Shown here one piece after another: positions 23,801 to 32,507 of a stretch of 54,111 nt of DNA. The stretch lies in IMG/VR virus record IMGVR_UViG_3300020160_000355, positions 1-54,111 of that record. One strand, 5' to 3'. Each line of letters starts with the position of its first letter. Position 1 is the first letter of the stretch. Source of the stretch: a virus. The notes below the pieces were generated by a model. That model was not told the DNA's origin and ran no database searches. It worked only from the letters and a program-made list of their open reading frames with translations. Made by a program: the position numbers and the translations under genes.

Positions 23801-26800
23801 ATTTCTTGGCGGAGCATTTCCACCGCAAACTCAGATGACGTGCGGCGGGCAACAGCAGCCAACCATGATGTATTCGCCTCGTCTTTGTACTGAGCAGGTG
23901 CGGTAGCGCTTTTCTTTTCCCATTTATCGGCGTACTCAGTATCCTGCGCCAATGTCCGTTCTTTTTCTTTGAGCAGTTCTTGCTTGTTTTTGAGGTTTGC
24001 CTCAGCAAACGTGACATCCCCACGGCTGTTCTGGTCTAAGAACTTGAGCGCAGGGATACCAATCTTCTCGTCCAAGTATGTGGACACAATTTGTTTTGTA
24101 CCAGCGCCGCGAAGGCGGCTGTTGTAGTCTTCTACCTCAAACTGCTCGCTAATAAGTCCTGAGCGTTTTTCCAAGACTCCGAGGGCGCGATAGAGCTCTT
24201 CGCCTGTCAGCTCGTCAAGCGATGCGTTGAGTTCATCTTCCAGTTCGGTGCGGATGGACTCACTCATGTTATCAACCAACCGTCTGAGGACGGCTGGCTG
24301 TTTTGTAAGAAGGGTGTTCCAGTCAAGAATGTCTTGGTCTTCGACTCCAACGTCGACGCGCATGAGGCTACCCTCAGGACGAGCCGTTTCATAGAACCAG
24401 TATGGGCGGCCAATTTGCAGAATTCGAGCTTGGCGATCAATCTCGGCCATGCTTAAAGGCTCATCAGTCCCTAGCTTTTCTTTTGCCCATGCATTGGCTT
24501 TTTCTAGGGTTTCAGCATCAGTACGAAGTGCCTTTGTATTTGCTTTGCGATCTACATCGTCAGCCCAGTACCCTTTGGCAACGCCAGCAGCTTGCGCAAG
24601 GTAGGAACCCCAACCAAACGCCTGTCTGCCTTCACCAGTACTCATAAACTTATGGCTAAATTTACGGAACGCAGCAGCCGTACCATGGTATGTGCCAGCC
24701 ATTTCTAGACGAGCCGCGCCAAACGCCATGTCCACTACGTCACGAGCAGTCATAGCCTCAGGACTAAAGCCTAACTTACGAACAGCAGCCTTAAATGCGG
24801 CCCACAAAGTGCGGAACCATAGATGGAGTGGGCCAATCGTTTTTGGAGCAGCCGTTGGGTCAATACCCATTTGCACTGCTTCCTCGATGAAGTACGCCAA
24901 CATCTCAGAACGACGGTCTTCTTGGACGGTGCCAGCGTTCATCACGCGCTCCGCAGCACGGACAGCTAACACTGACTCAATCGAGTTCTCGCCCTGCTTA
25001 GCCCAATTTACAATTTGCTGGGTAAGCTTGTCATACATTGCTTTAGGCAATAGATTCTCTAAGCCGACGTGAGCGCCGACTTCGTGCATGAACTTAGCAC
25101 GTCCTTGCCCTTTTTCAATTCGATTGGCTACTAGGTAAGCTCGGCCATTGCTAGCAACGCCATAAGCGCCCTCAATAGCCATCACTGCCCCAAGTTTCTG
25201 CACAGTCGGGTCAGTTGAACGGACAAGGGCTTCAATAGACTCAACCACCACCAGCTTACGAGCTGGAATAGGAGTGCGGATGAAGTCTTCAATTTCCTTA
25301 GTTAGCTCGGCGGAGGTGTAAGGATTCTTAGCACGGGCGTCGATACCAAATAAGGTCTTTTCTTCCTTACCAACGATGTTGCGCTCAGTGGATGCTTGAG
25401 TAACACCTTGGCGATTACCTGTAGTAGTCGTGGTCACGGGTTGGACCGACTGGCGAACCAGCTTGTCTTCACCGGTCTTGTTCTGGGCTACTGCACCAGT
25501 AACGAAGTCCATCACACGTTCTTGGTTGTCTGGCACAACGAACAGCTTAGCGCCGTCCATTTGTTGGCCGTAGTTGTCAATCAAGTTCTTGTATGTAGCC
25601 TTGTCCACGTTGATACAACCAAACGAGTAGCGCGAATCAGCAGCGTTCTCGTTCTTCAAGGCAGCGGTGCGCTTGGCGGCGTCATTCTCGTGGAGCCACA
25701 CGGAGTGCATGATGGTCAGTACACCGGGGTTCTCATCCACGATGCCAAACACCTTACCGAAATCGTACTCGCCAGCAGTCTTAGCCGCAGCGCCACCCTT
25801 GGCCGCATCCACCATTACGAGGTTGTGCAGACCAGCGGGAGTAACGCGGTTGGTTGGCAGGTCGTTGTTGCCTTTATAGAAGTCGCCCTTGGCCAAACCA
25901 AACAGAGATTTCTTCTCCAAGACCAGCTTGCCATCAGGTGTGAACACGAAGATACGGCCACTTGGCTTGTCAGCCATAACCAACAGCTTGTTCTTGGCGG
26001 TCAGGTCGGCCTTCAATGCAGGCATCAAAGTAGCGTAGGCTTGCTTAGCCGCAGTAGACATCTTGGCCGCAGCCTCCGCTGGAGCCTCAGCCTTCACCTC
26101 TTGGGTTACGCTGTATTCTTGCGCTGGGCTGACAGTGAACGCCTCAACCTTGTTCATGTATGTTGGGTTGAACACCACAGCCACAGCCAGCACGGCTGTG
26201 TAAAGTGCTTTGACGATGTCACGGATAGCTGCGTGAACCGCAGCAGCACCCTTGGCGGCATAGAGAGCGATGTCTCCGTGCAGCTTGGTCAGGAACTCAG
26301 ATGTGCCACGCTTAGCGTCATAGTGCTTCTCAAGGCGGATTGTCTGGCCTTCTGTCAGCTCGCTGACTGGGCCTTCCACCAAAACAGTCTGCTCTGGGGT
26401 CAGCTCCGTGGCCATACCTACATTGGATTCAGTTACCGCTTCAGTAGTTCCAACAGTGCTTGGTGCTTCCACGGGCTGCTCTTTGACAGCAGTATTAAGA
26501 ATCTTGTCGGCAGCCGCGAGATTAGCCACGCCACGATTTGCGACATCATCCCAGCGAATCTTTGCATCTTTGCTCAGGCTTTCGTAAGAAGGCATTGCAG
26601 GGAACTGCGCAGCCAGCTCAGCCCACTGTTCAGCGGGCGTCTTGATTACTTCTTCTTGCTTGGGCTCGACTTTGGCTTCGCTTTCGGTGGCAGCTTGGCC
26701 CCCTTCGGTGTTTCCTTGGCCCACCGTTTCGCTACTTCCGGCTCGTTCTTGAACAGGTACTTGCGCTGGGCTTGGCTCTTGAACGGCATTGGTCGGCTCC

Positions 26801-29800
26801 GTAGTGGTTGTGCGGCTGGCCATCTCAGCGTCGAGCTTCTTGGCCAGTGCTACGTTTTTAAACTTGTTGGCTTCATCCAGCAGTAACTGGAGCTCGCCCA
26901 TGTCGAACTTGGTCAGGTCGCCCTTAGTCTCTTTGAACTTGGCTTTCACAGCCTTGACTTCATCAGAGGCTTCGTTCTTTGTAGCAGTCGCAGTAGCGGT
27001 CGACTCACCAGCTGAAGCAGCAGCAAACTCTGCACGAGCGGCATCCAACTGAGTAAACAGCTTGACCTTCAATGCAGCATCTTGGTCAGTCATCTCGCTA
27101 GGCTTAGGCAGGTTGGCCAGCGCAGCTTCCAATGTACGAACGTGGTACTTGGCGTACTCAATGTTGAGTTGCTTCTGGATAGCGGCACGGCCTTCTACGT
27201 CGTCGGCAGCCAGCTTACCCATCTGGGTTTGCAGCTTCTCAATCTTGCCAAGGTCGGCTTTACGTTGTGTTTCCACTGCACCTTGACTACCGCCAGCAGA
27301 GGCCACTGTGCCCATGCTCTTGCCTTCTTGTTCCTCGCCACCATACAACTCGTCAGACAAGTACTTCGTGTTGTCAAAGTCTTGGCTCTCACCTTCAAAC
27401 TCAGCACGTTGCTGGTCGGAGATGGAGTCTTTCAGTGTGATGACACGGCGCGGAGTAACCAGCTCGAGCAGGTCACGGCGAGGGATACCTTGCGGGAACT
27501 CAGGCGATGTGTACGCATCCGCAGCACGTTGGAACAGAACATCCAGACGTTCGTACTGCTTAATTTTTCCGTTGCGTTGTACTTCTGGTTTTGGAGTCAC
27601 GCACTCATACTGTTCACTAGCAGCATCGTATGTAGCCGCGAGCCTAGAGACTGAGCGAGCGCGGTCTTCTGGAGTCACATCAGCAGTGATGCTGTCGGAC
27701 AGATACTTAGCTTGAGCAGCTTGTTTCTGTTCTTTGGATGGACGGGCAACGCCTTCCACCGTAACGTCTTCAACTCCAGCCAGAGCCTCGGCGGAGATAC
27801 CGAGGCGTTCAGCAATGGCAGCTCGGGTATCAAGGTTAGCCTGAGAATACTGTGGGCGCATCACAACACCCAAACGGCGAAGCTGGGCATCCACAGTGGT
27901 TAAGGACAGGCCGGTCAGTGCAGCAATTTCTGCCTCACTGGCTTGCTCAATCAGAGCAAGGCGCACCATCTCAATACGCTGTTCAAGCGTAGCCCCGCCT
28001 CGTTTTTCCTGAGTGGGGGTTAGAACCTGACGGTACAGGTTAGAGAGGATGTCGCCATCATGCTCTATTTTTTCAACGCTGGCGGCGGGGACTGCTTCTG
28101 TAGTTCCACCAGTTGTTGATGGAACGCTGACATCGGCGACTTGACCTGTTTGACCGGATACTTGCCCGCCATCACCCAGCCCTGTGGTAGTTTGGGTTTG
28201 TCCATCTGTGGCCCCGCTTACTTGCGGCGTGGCTTCGCCACCGACAACATTGGGTACATCTCCGGCGCTTGGCCGTACTCCGCCTGTTGATGGCTGTCCA
28301 GCTTGGACGTCAGACGGTCCCGCTCCGACACTTGTTGCTCCGACGGGTTGAACTTGAGCGGGTCGTACATCCCCAGCTGCTCCAGAGACTGCTTCTGTTG
28401 TTCCGCCTTCGACTGGTACTGTTCCCAGCCCGGTAGTTGTTTGCAATTGCAATTTGTCATTCTTAGCTCCTTTTGGTTGGACTTGCTGAGCAGCAGCATA
28501 GGCAGGGGCTTCCTGTCCAGTCAGTGCTTCGTACATCTGCGCCATCTGAGTCAGCTTGGCGTCGTTTGTGCCTTTACCCGCAGCAACCAGTTCGGTCATT
28601 GCAGTGTTGATGCCCTCGGCTACAGCGGCGAGGTCAGACTTGTTTGTCCAGAATTTCAGCGCCCCACCTTGGACGGCAGCAAGTTTGCGCTTCTCTGCGG
28701 GGAGTGTCTGCATATATGCAGCTTCAACCTTACGGCGCAGTTCAGATTTCTGGTCTTCGTTAGCAGCCAGCTTGTCTAGCTCGGCGTTGTACTTGGCGGG
28801 GTCGGTGAATGCCTTACCCATAATCATGCCGCCCACATGCTGGCCGTTGTCCAAAGTGGGTTCTGCACCAAAGTACGCGGCTACAGTATCGCGGCGCTCT
28901 TGCAATGCTTGAGCTTGTTGAGCTTGTTGGTCGGCAACCTGTTGGGCCTGCTGGTCAGCTTGTGCTTGTTGTTGAGCGGCGGCAATGTCTGTCGTACCGC
29001 CTGAGACTGCGGGAGCAGCAGGGGGGACTTGTTGTCCAGAGCTAACAGCGTCTGTAGTTGTAGGTGTGATTTCCGCAGGAGCAACTGGAGCGGATACCGG
29101 TGGGACAAACTGAGTTGTTGTGATGTCCGGCTGAGTAGTAGCTTTTGCCCCCATAGCCTGAGACAGCTCATTGCCACCTTCCGAACGACGCCATCCACCG
29201 CCGAGGCCACCAGCCATGCCACCTAAGGCAGCACCACCAATGAAGGACTCTTTGAACCGCTCTTGTGCAGCAGCACTGAGGAAAGCTTCGTTGGCGTCAA
29301 CCGACATACGACCAACTTGGTTGAGCATCTCTTGGCCAGTTTCAGAAGCACCTTCTTTAAGGGCTACACCAGTTGCAGTTGCAGCAGTACGAGCCGCAGC
29401 GCCGGTCAGGCCAGTACCACGGTCAAGAATGTTTACTGTGTTCTTAAAGGCAGTGCCACGAGCCAATGCAGACTCAATACCAACAGCGTTCAGTGCAGCG
29501 TACGGTACAGCTAAGGCAGCAGCGACACCACCACGGGTCTCACCAGATTGCTCACGTTGGTTGCCAAGAACATCGCCAACAGCAGATGGATAGGAGGCAG
29601 CAACAGCACCAGCTTGGGAGCCGGCGTTGAGCGCCTTAGTGGCGGCAGCTACACCCTCGACGTCTTTAGCCGCAGTTGCGGCAGTTAGCGCAGCACGAGT
29701 ACCGGACATAGCGCCACGGGCAAGTGCACCTCCAGCGATAGCCTCAGCTGCATAAGGGAGTGACTGGATAGCCAAACCTTTTGCGTAGCTACCGAAGTCG

Positions 29801-30144
29801 CCGACACCATGAACGTCTTTCCACTGGTCAACAGCGCCTAAGTCGCGTGCTCGTTTGGAAGCCTTATCAGCAAGGAACTCATTCTCTTCGCGCTGGGTTT
29901 TTAGCCATTCAGCGGAATCTTTAGCGCCGACACCTTCAGCGACAGCTTCGCCAACGCCATAAAGGCCGGCTTGGTATCGGTCGATGGAAGAAGAAATCTG
30001 GCTAGAGGTAAGTCCAGCCTGTGGCTTTGGGTTGAAATGCTCTTGCTCTAAGTCATCCCAGATGTTGGAAGAAGCTGGCTTTTCGTCCTTCTTCTTTTTC
30101 TCGGAGAACAGGTCGCGTTCGTACTCATCCCAAATATTAGCCAT
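20863..30144 (-). CDS. Giant polyvalent virion protein (3,093 aa)
   Basis: By position and size, an ejected internal virion protein like T7 gp16 but over twice its length. The N-terminus repeats a short motif (NIWDEYERDLF, NIWDDLEQEHF), then Ala/Gly-rich amphipathic helices (90-320) and Pro/Gln-rich linkers. A helix-turn-helix-like segment lies near 728-760. A hydrophobic helix near 1,320 precedes an L,D-transpeptidase-like domain (about 1,370-1,555, nucleophile Cys1510 in YSFGCINV). A zincin-like motif HEVGAH is at 1,687-1,692. An ART-PolyVal domain (1,815-2,140) starts YHGTAAAF and includes TGEGRQAFGWGSYL. The C-terminal third is helical with hydrophobic stretches (about 2,590-2,660, 2,810-2,845), like PLxRFG-type proteins. 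It likely opens the envelope, enters with DNA and acts on host targets. Confidence 0.8.
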   Translation of the reverse strand: MANIWDEYERDLFSEKKKKDEKPASSNIWDDLEQEHFNPKPQAGLTSSQISSSIDRYQAGLYGVGEAVAEGVGAKDSAEWLKTQREENEFLADKASKRARDLGAVDQWKDVHGVGDFGSYAKGLAIQSLPYAAEAIAGGALARGAMSGTRAALTAATAAKDVEGVAAATKALNAGSQAGAVAASYPSAVGDVLGNQREQSGETRGGVAAALAVPYAALNAVGIESALARGTAFKNTVNILDRGTGLTGAAARTAATATGVALKEGASETGQEMLNQVGRMSVDANEAFLSAAAQERFKESFIGGAALGGMAGGLGGGWRRSEGGNELSQAMGAKATTQPDITTTQFVPPVSAPVAPAEITPTTTDAVSSGQQVPPAAPAVSGGTTDIAAAQQQAQADQQAQQVADQQAQQAQALQERRDTVAAYFGAEPTLDNGQHVGGMIMGKAFTDPAKYNAELDKLAANEDQKSELRRKVEAAYMQTLPAEKRKLAAVQGGALKFWTNKSDLAAVAEGINTAMTELVAAGKGTNDAKLTQMAQMYEALTGQEAPAYAAAQQVQPKGAKNDKLQLQTTTGLGTVPVEGGTTEAVSGAAGDVRPAQVQPVGATSVGAGPSDVQAGQPSTGGVRPSAGDVPNVVGGEATPQVSGATDGQTQTTTGLGDGGQVSGQTGQVADVSVPSTTGGTTEAVPAASVEKIEHDGDILSNLYRQVLTPTQEKRGGATLEQRIEMVRLALIEQASEAEIAALTGLSLTTVDAQLRRLGVVMRPQYSQANLDTRAAIAERLGISAEALAGVEDVTVEGVARPSKEQKQAAQAKYLSDSITADVTPEDRARSVSRLAATYDAASEQYECVTPKPEVQRNGKIKQYERLDVLFQRAADAYTSPEFPQGIPRRDLLELVTPRRVITLKDSISDQQRAEFEGESQDFDNTKYLSDELYGGEEQEGKSMGTVASAGGSQGAVETQRKADLGKIEKLQTQMGKLAADDVEGRAAIQKQLNIEYAKYHVRTLEAALANLPKPSEMTDQDAALKVKLFTQLDAARAEFAAASAGESTATATATKNEASDEVKAVKAKFKETKGDLTKFDMGELQLLLDEANKFKNVALAKKLDAEMASRTTTTEPTNAVQEPSPAQVPVQERAGSSETVGQGNTEGGQAATESEAKVEPKQEEVIKTPAEQWAELAAQFPAMPSYESLSKDAKIRWDDVANRGVANLAAADKILNTAVKEQPVEAPSTVGTTEAVTESNVGMATELTPEQTVLVEGPVSELTEGQTIRLEKHYDAKRGTSEFLTKLHGDIALYAAKGAAAVHAAIRDIVKALYTAVLAVAVVFNPTYMNKVEAFTVSPAQEYSVTQEVKAEAPAEAAAKMSTAAKQAYATLMPALKADLTAKNKLLVMADKPSGRIFVFTPDGKLVLEKKSLFGLAKGDFYKGNNDLPTNRVTPAGLHNLVMVDAAKGGAAAKTAGEYDFGKVFGIVDENPGVLTIMHSVWLHENDAAKRTAALKNENAADSRYSFGCINVDKATYKNLIDNYGQQMDGAKLFVVPDNQERVMDFVTGAVAQNKTGEDKLVRQSVQPVTTTTTGNRQGVTQASTERNIVGKEEKTLFGIDARAKNPYTSAELTKEIEDFIRTPIPARKLVVVESIEALVRSTDPTVQKLGAVMAIEGAYGVASNGRAYLVANRIEKGQGRAKFMHEVGAHVGLENLLPKAMYDKLTQQIVNWAKQGENSIESVLAVRAAERVMNAGTVQEDRRSEMLAYFIEEAVQMGIDPTAAPKTIGPLHLWFRTLWAAFKAAVRKLGFSPEAMTARDVVDMAFGAARLEMAGTYHGTAAAFRKFSHKFMSTGEGRQAFGWGSYLAQAAGVAKGYWADDVDRKANTKALRTDAETLEKANAWAKEKLGTDEPLSMAEIDRQARILQIGRPYWFYETARPEGSLMRVDVGVEDQDILDWNTLLTKQPAVLRRLVDNMSESIRTELEDELNASLDELTGEELYRALGVLEKRSGLISEQFEVEDYNSRLRGAGTKQIVSTYLDEKIGIPALKFLDQNSRGDVTFAEANLKNKQELLKEKERTLAQDTEYADKWEKKSATAPAQYKDEANTSWLAAVARRTSSEFAVEMLRQEIEQDKKRILKLSNPTRNLVVFNDKNIFRVGGQVAADKDRMRFGKSMSTRLNEGLENTLPASVVKPAKSVITNLATAAKNGLLAAGITEDIVNMAGKYMRSAQDYLTAQYARQKTRLDFEQRIEHILDAFDKLPKHLQGEGAGSVNRFILDSTMSKKWGFYPGEHRIGTTLFEVDPELSRRFFAIEQESPAAAQVIRDVFEHGYQALKAKKEAIDAAVEREFAERAKAADGDADLMAEVAQAKKLMRTQLSKIQNVDFTTPYAYLGRYGDYVVAAKSAEFKYWEGVAAEKGENKERAAAWLADNVSNPDHYVVQFAETQGEADQIAADLMATGKFDMDGSEAGPKEDIGSFIGSDVHLAVARLRNLIARQEGESGEGNAELDRMVSDLYLMTAAENSARKSEIMRKYVSGANANMMRNLATSGRADAHFLSTMKHNDDVVDSLERMRTEAKRNVREAMPLYNELYKRQTASLEYKTPSPLSQALTQATSVWFLSTSPAFYLQQLLQTTVLSLPYMSGRLGYFRSVRAIKAAYGDVAAMVKGLTINEHIDFAKAPADVRAMLQTLVGMGKIDIGIDADAKARAGEHNVLNTVMRKLQGVNNRIEAVNRATAAIAAYRGYIQRYGAGNTDAATKFAAEVVSNTHGSYDGFNTPRILNSDAGRLVGQFKRFQIIQLSMLGKLINTAFKGAGPEERVVARRALAFITGHMAVVGGALGVPFVQQVASLMLAAFGDDDEPKDLEYKLRQAIGDETMANLLLNGVPAAAGVNLGGKLGMGNVASILPFTDVDLSTRSGYEKVMVGLMGPFFGGLAPKMIDGAGMMTKGEYYKGLELLMPNGIGNAMKGVRYANEGVTMRNGDVVLKPEEISMVDAAFQAVGLPTTTITGRQYAQKVTMEFDQFYTERAASIKGAYVNANRDGDTEGMAEARKDWEELQASRKRNGYKIQPMSELFKATVAARKREAGVVEGVETSKSNKEFVKNII

Positions 30145-30150
30145 GATTTC

Positions 30151-31770
30151 TTATCCCCCGCGATTCTGTAACGGAGCGTTAAGTATAGCTTTGTTCCGAG
30201 CCGCAGTCTCAGCTTCTTGCTCACGTTTCTTACGAGCTTCTTCAATATCGCGGGCTTCCCGCTCAGCCTTCATGCGAGCAGCTTCGGCTTTCTGCTTTTC
30301 TTGCCACGGTAACGCAGTCTTTGGCTTTGTCTCAGCCTTAGTTTCTGGCTTCGTCTCAGACTTATCCTTAGGAATAGCACTATCAGGCTTCTTAACCCAA
30401 GTGAGGTCAGCTTTGTCTACCTTGGATGCAGGATACTTCTTGTTGAAGTCAGCAATCAATTTGTCTGCGGCGGTTGGGTCAAAGGCTTTACCTGTCTGTG
30501 GGTTGATACCACTTGTGATAGCGTCAGCCAAAGCTTGGGGAGCCACGCCGTTCTCAGCAAAGAAAGCTTCTTTCTGCTTATTGAGCTCAGCTGCGGTAGC
30601 CCCGGGGTTAGCCTTGACGATTTCTAGTCGAGTTTTTGCCCAGTCCTGCTCAACGGATGAACGAGCGTCCTTGCTAGCCATGATGCGGTAAGCGGCAGCC
30701 AAATCTGTTGCAGCGCCGTCATCCACCATCTGTTGGGCAATAGCAGCCTTACCTGCCGCACTACCTCCAGCGCCACCAGCGCCACGGTTCGAGTACATGT
30801 TTGCAGCGCCGTAGTTCTTAGCGATTTCGGATGGAGCGACGGCCTCTTTGACCTTGACACCGCGTTCAGCAATATCAATTTCTTGGCGTTTCTGCTGGAA
30901 GGAGATGACGTCACTAGCGTTCTTGAACATGCCCTTCTTCACCAAAGAATCGGCGAAGCCATGGGTGTAGTGTTGTGCAAGGGCAGCGTCAATCTTGGCA
31001 GGCATCTCGCGGACATCAAACTTGTCGACAGTCTTACCGCCATGCTGTAGAACCACTTGGCCGCCAACAACTTTGACATCTTGGCCTGTCAGCTCTTTCA
31101 GCTTAGAGCCATACTCAGACACAACGCCAGACGCACCTTTCTCTGCCAATGTACGCTCGAGGTTGCCTTTGAGGTCTGTGATTTCTCGGTTCCACTTGTC
31201 TTTTGCGACATCGAAATCTTCGTTGAACTTTTGATCGCGACGACCTGCTTGCACAGTCATCTGTTTGGATTCAACGTCCAATGCCCGCTCAGGATTGATA
31301 CCGCGCACTTTAGCTAGGTAGTCTGTGTCGGCCTGCTCACGGGTATAAGCAGTGGGCTTCATACCAGCAGCGTCAGCTTGGGCTTTCTGCCAAGTAGCTG
31401 CATCGTCCGTTGGGATTCCAGCGCGAGCGCCTTCAACACGAGCTTTGTTCTCAAGGGCAACAGCTGCGGCAGACTGATTTACTGCGCGATCAAAATCGTC
31501 ACCACCTGCACCAGTGTTGACTGAGCCGATACCGCGACCAGCTAAACGCTCCATCTCTGGGCCGTAGTCTTGTCCGCCAACTTTGCCATATGTGTCCGTA
31601 GCAGCAGATTTGAGCGCAGCGCGTTCTTCGCCAGCAGCCTTCATCTCTTGAGCCTGAAGAGCAATCAGCTCATCCCGCTTCTTCTGCGACTCGATGGCTT
31701 CCATCATTTGGTATGTCTCCATACCGCCCTTGGCTAAACCGCCAGCAAACGCACCAAAATTAAATCCCAT
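30151..31770 (-). CDS. Internal virion protein, helical (539 aa)
   Basis: Start at 31,770 (MGFNFGAFAGGLAKGGMETY) is set by GGAGG upstream; a longer frame exists but lacks a site. After a Gly-rich hydrophobic head, the protein is almost wholly helical and charged (QKKRDELIALQAQEMKAA), ending in a Lys/Glu/Arg-rich coil (KQKAEAARMKAEREARDIEE). It lies directly upstream of the giant protein with six bases between. Position, length and helical character match the middle internal core protein of short-tailed phages (gp15-like), probably part of the ejection machine. Confidence 0.65.
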   Translation of the reverse strand: MGFNFGAFAGGLAKGGMETYQMMEAIESQKKRDELIALQAQEMKAAGEERAALKSAATDTYGKVGGQDYGPEMERLAGRGIGSVNTGAGGDDFDRAVNQSAAAVALENKARVEGARAGIPTDDAATWQKAQADAAGMKPTAYTREQADTDYLAKVRGINPERALDVESKQMTVQAGRRDQKFNEDFDVAKDKWNREITDLKGNLERTLAEKGASGVVSEYGSKLKELTGQDVKVVGGQVVLQHGGKTVDKFDVREMPAKIDAALAQHYTHGFADSLVKKGMFKNASDVISFQQKRQEIDIAERGVKVKEAVAPSEIAKNYGAANMYSNRGAGGAGGSAAGKAAIAQQMVDDGAATDLAAAYRIMASKDARSSVEQDWAKTRLEIVKANPGATAAELNKQKEAFFAENGVAPQALADAITSGINPQTGKAFDPTAADKLIADFNKKYPASKVDKADLTWVKKPDSAIPKDKSETKPETKAETKPKTALPWQEKQKAEAARMKAEREARDIEEARKKREQEAETAARNKAILNAPLQNRGG

Positions 31771-32506
31771 GATTTTCCTCCGCGAGCAAGGCGCGTACGC
31801 CACTCATTTGTTCAGTTACCGCATTATCAATCTGTTTGAGCAGCGCCACAACTTGGACGTGCTTCTCTGGATGGTTCGCCTTGATATAGTTCATCCGGTC
31901 TTTGCTGTGGTTGCAGTATGCAGTGCAGTTCCAACAGTCCAATGATGAATGAGCCATGCTTAGACGGCCCTCTACTTCTACACCTTCAGTTTGTAGGAAG
32001 GCCAGCACTTCTTGGTGGGTCCATGCTTCCAATGGGAATACATGCTCGACACCATCTTCAACAAAGCCGGACGCTACAGGAGCGCCGTGTGACTCGTCAG
32101 CACGTTGGCCGCGAATAACAGCGGTCACTCCGAGTTCCTTAATTGCATTGCGGGCAGGCACCCAGATGTTCTCAGAGCAGCACTCCATATAGTTGCGCAG
32201 CATGAGAGGCTTGGCTGTATTGGAATACTCTTGCCCGTGCTTGGTGTAGTCCACTGGAACGACGTCCACTGGGTAGCCGCTAGCTGCAATAGAAGCAGGC
32301 TGGTCGGACACCACACGAATCAGGTTCGGCAGGCGAAGCGCCAGCATGGCTTCTTCAATCTCAGGGAAGTTGGCTTGGGTATCCACCCAGACGACGTAAG
32401 CCTTATCCAGATACTCCTTGGCCAAGTAAAGGCAGGCAAGGGAATCCTTGCCACCTGAGTACATCAGCGCAACTTTCTCGTGGCGGGCGAATACGTCAGC
32501 CAGCAT
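31760..32506 (-). CDS. PAPS-reductase-like (PP-loop) enzyme
   Basis: 248 residues starting at the ATG at 32,506, one base after the previous stop; the upstream open frame is a shadow of that gene. It has the PP-loop MYSGGKDSLACLYLA (SGGKDS 17-22), a Cys pair (C109, C110) and a C-terminal CWNCTAYC (C191, C194, C198) that could hold an Fe-S or zinc site. This is the PAPS reductase/DndC-like fold, which activates with ATP or handles sulfur. Phage members are linked to sulfur metabolism or nucleic-acid thio-modification. Unusually, it is encoded among internal virion genes and overlaps one by 11 bases. Confidence 0.75.
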   Translation of the reverse strand: MLADVFARHEKVALMYSGGKDSLACLYLAKEYLDKAYVVWVDTQANFPEIEEAMLALRLPNLIRVVSDQPASIAASGYPVDVVPVDYTKHGQEYSNTAKPLMLRNYMECCSENIWVPARNAIKELGVTAVIRGQRADESHGAPVASGFVEDGVEHVFPLEAWTHQEVLAFLQTEGVEVEGRLSMAHSSLDCWNCTAYCNHSKDRMNYIKANHPEKHVQVVALLKQIDNAVTEQMSGVRALLAEENHGI

Positions 32507-32507
32507 C

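Noticed and set aside
25396-26886. 496-codon open frame antisense to the giant protein gene
   Set aside because: Composition (Ser/Leu/His-rich, no motifs) and the absence of a start signal mark it as a shadow of codon bias in the giant gene. The same holds for the antisense frames at 21,799-22,650 and 22,696-23,643.
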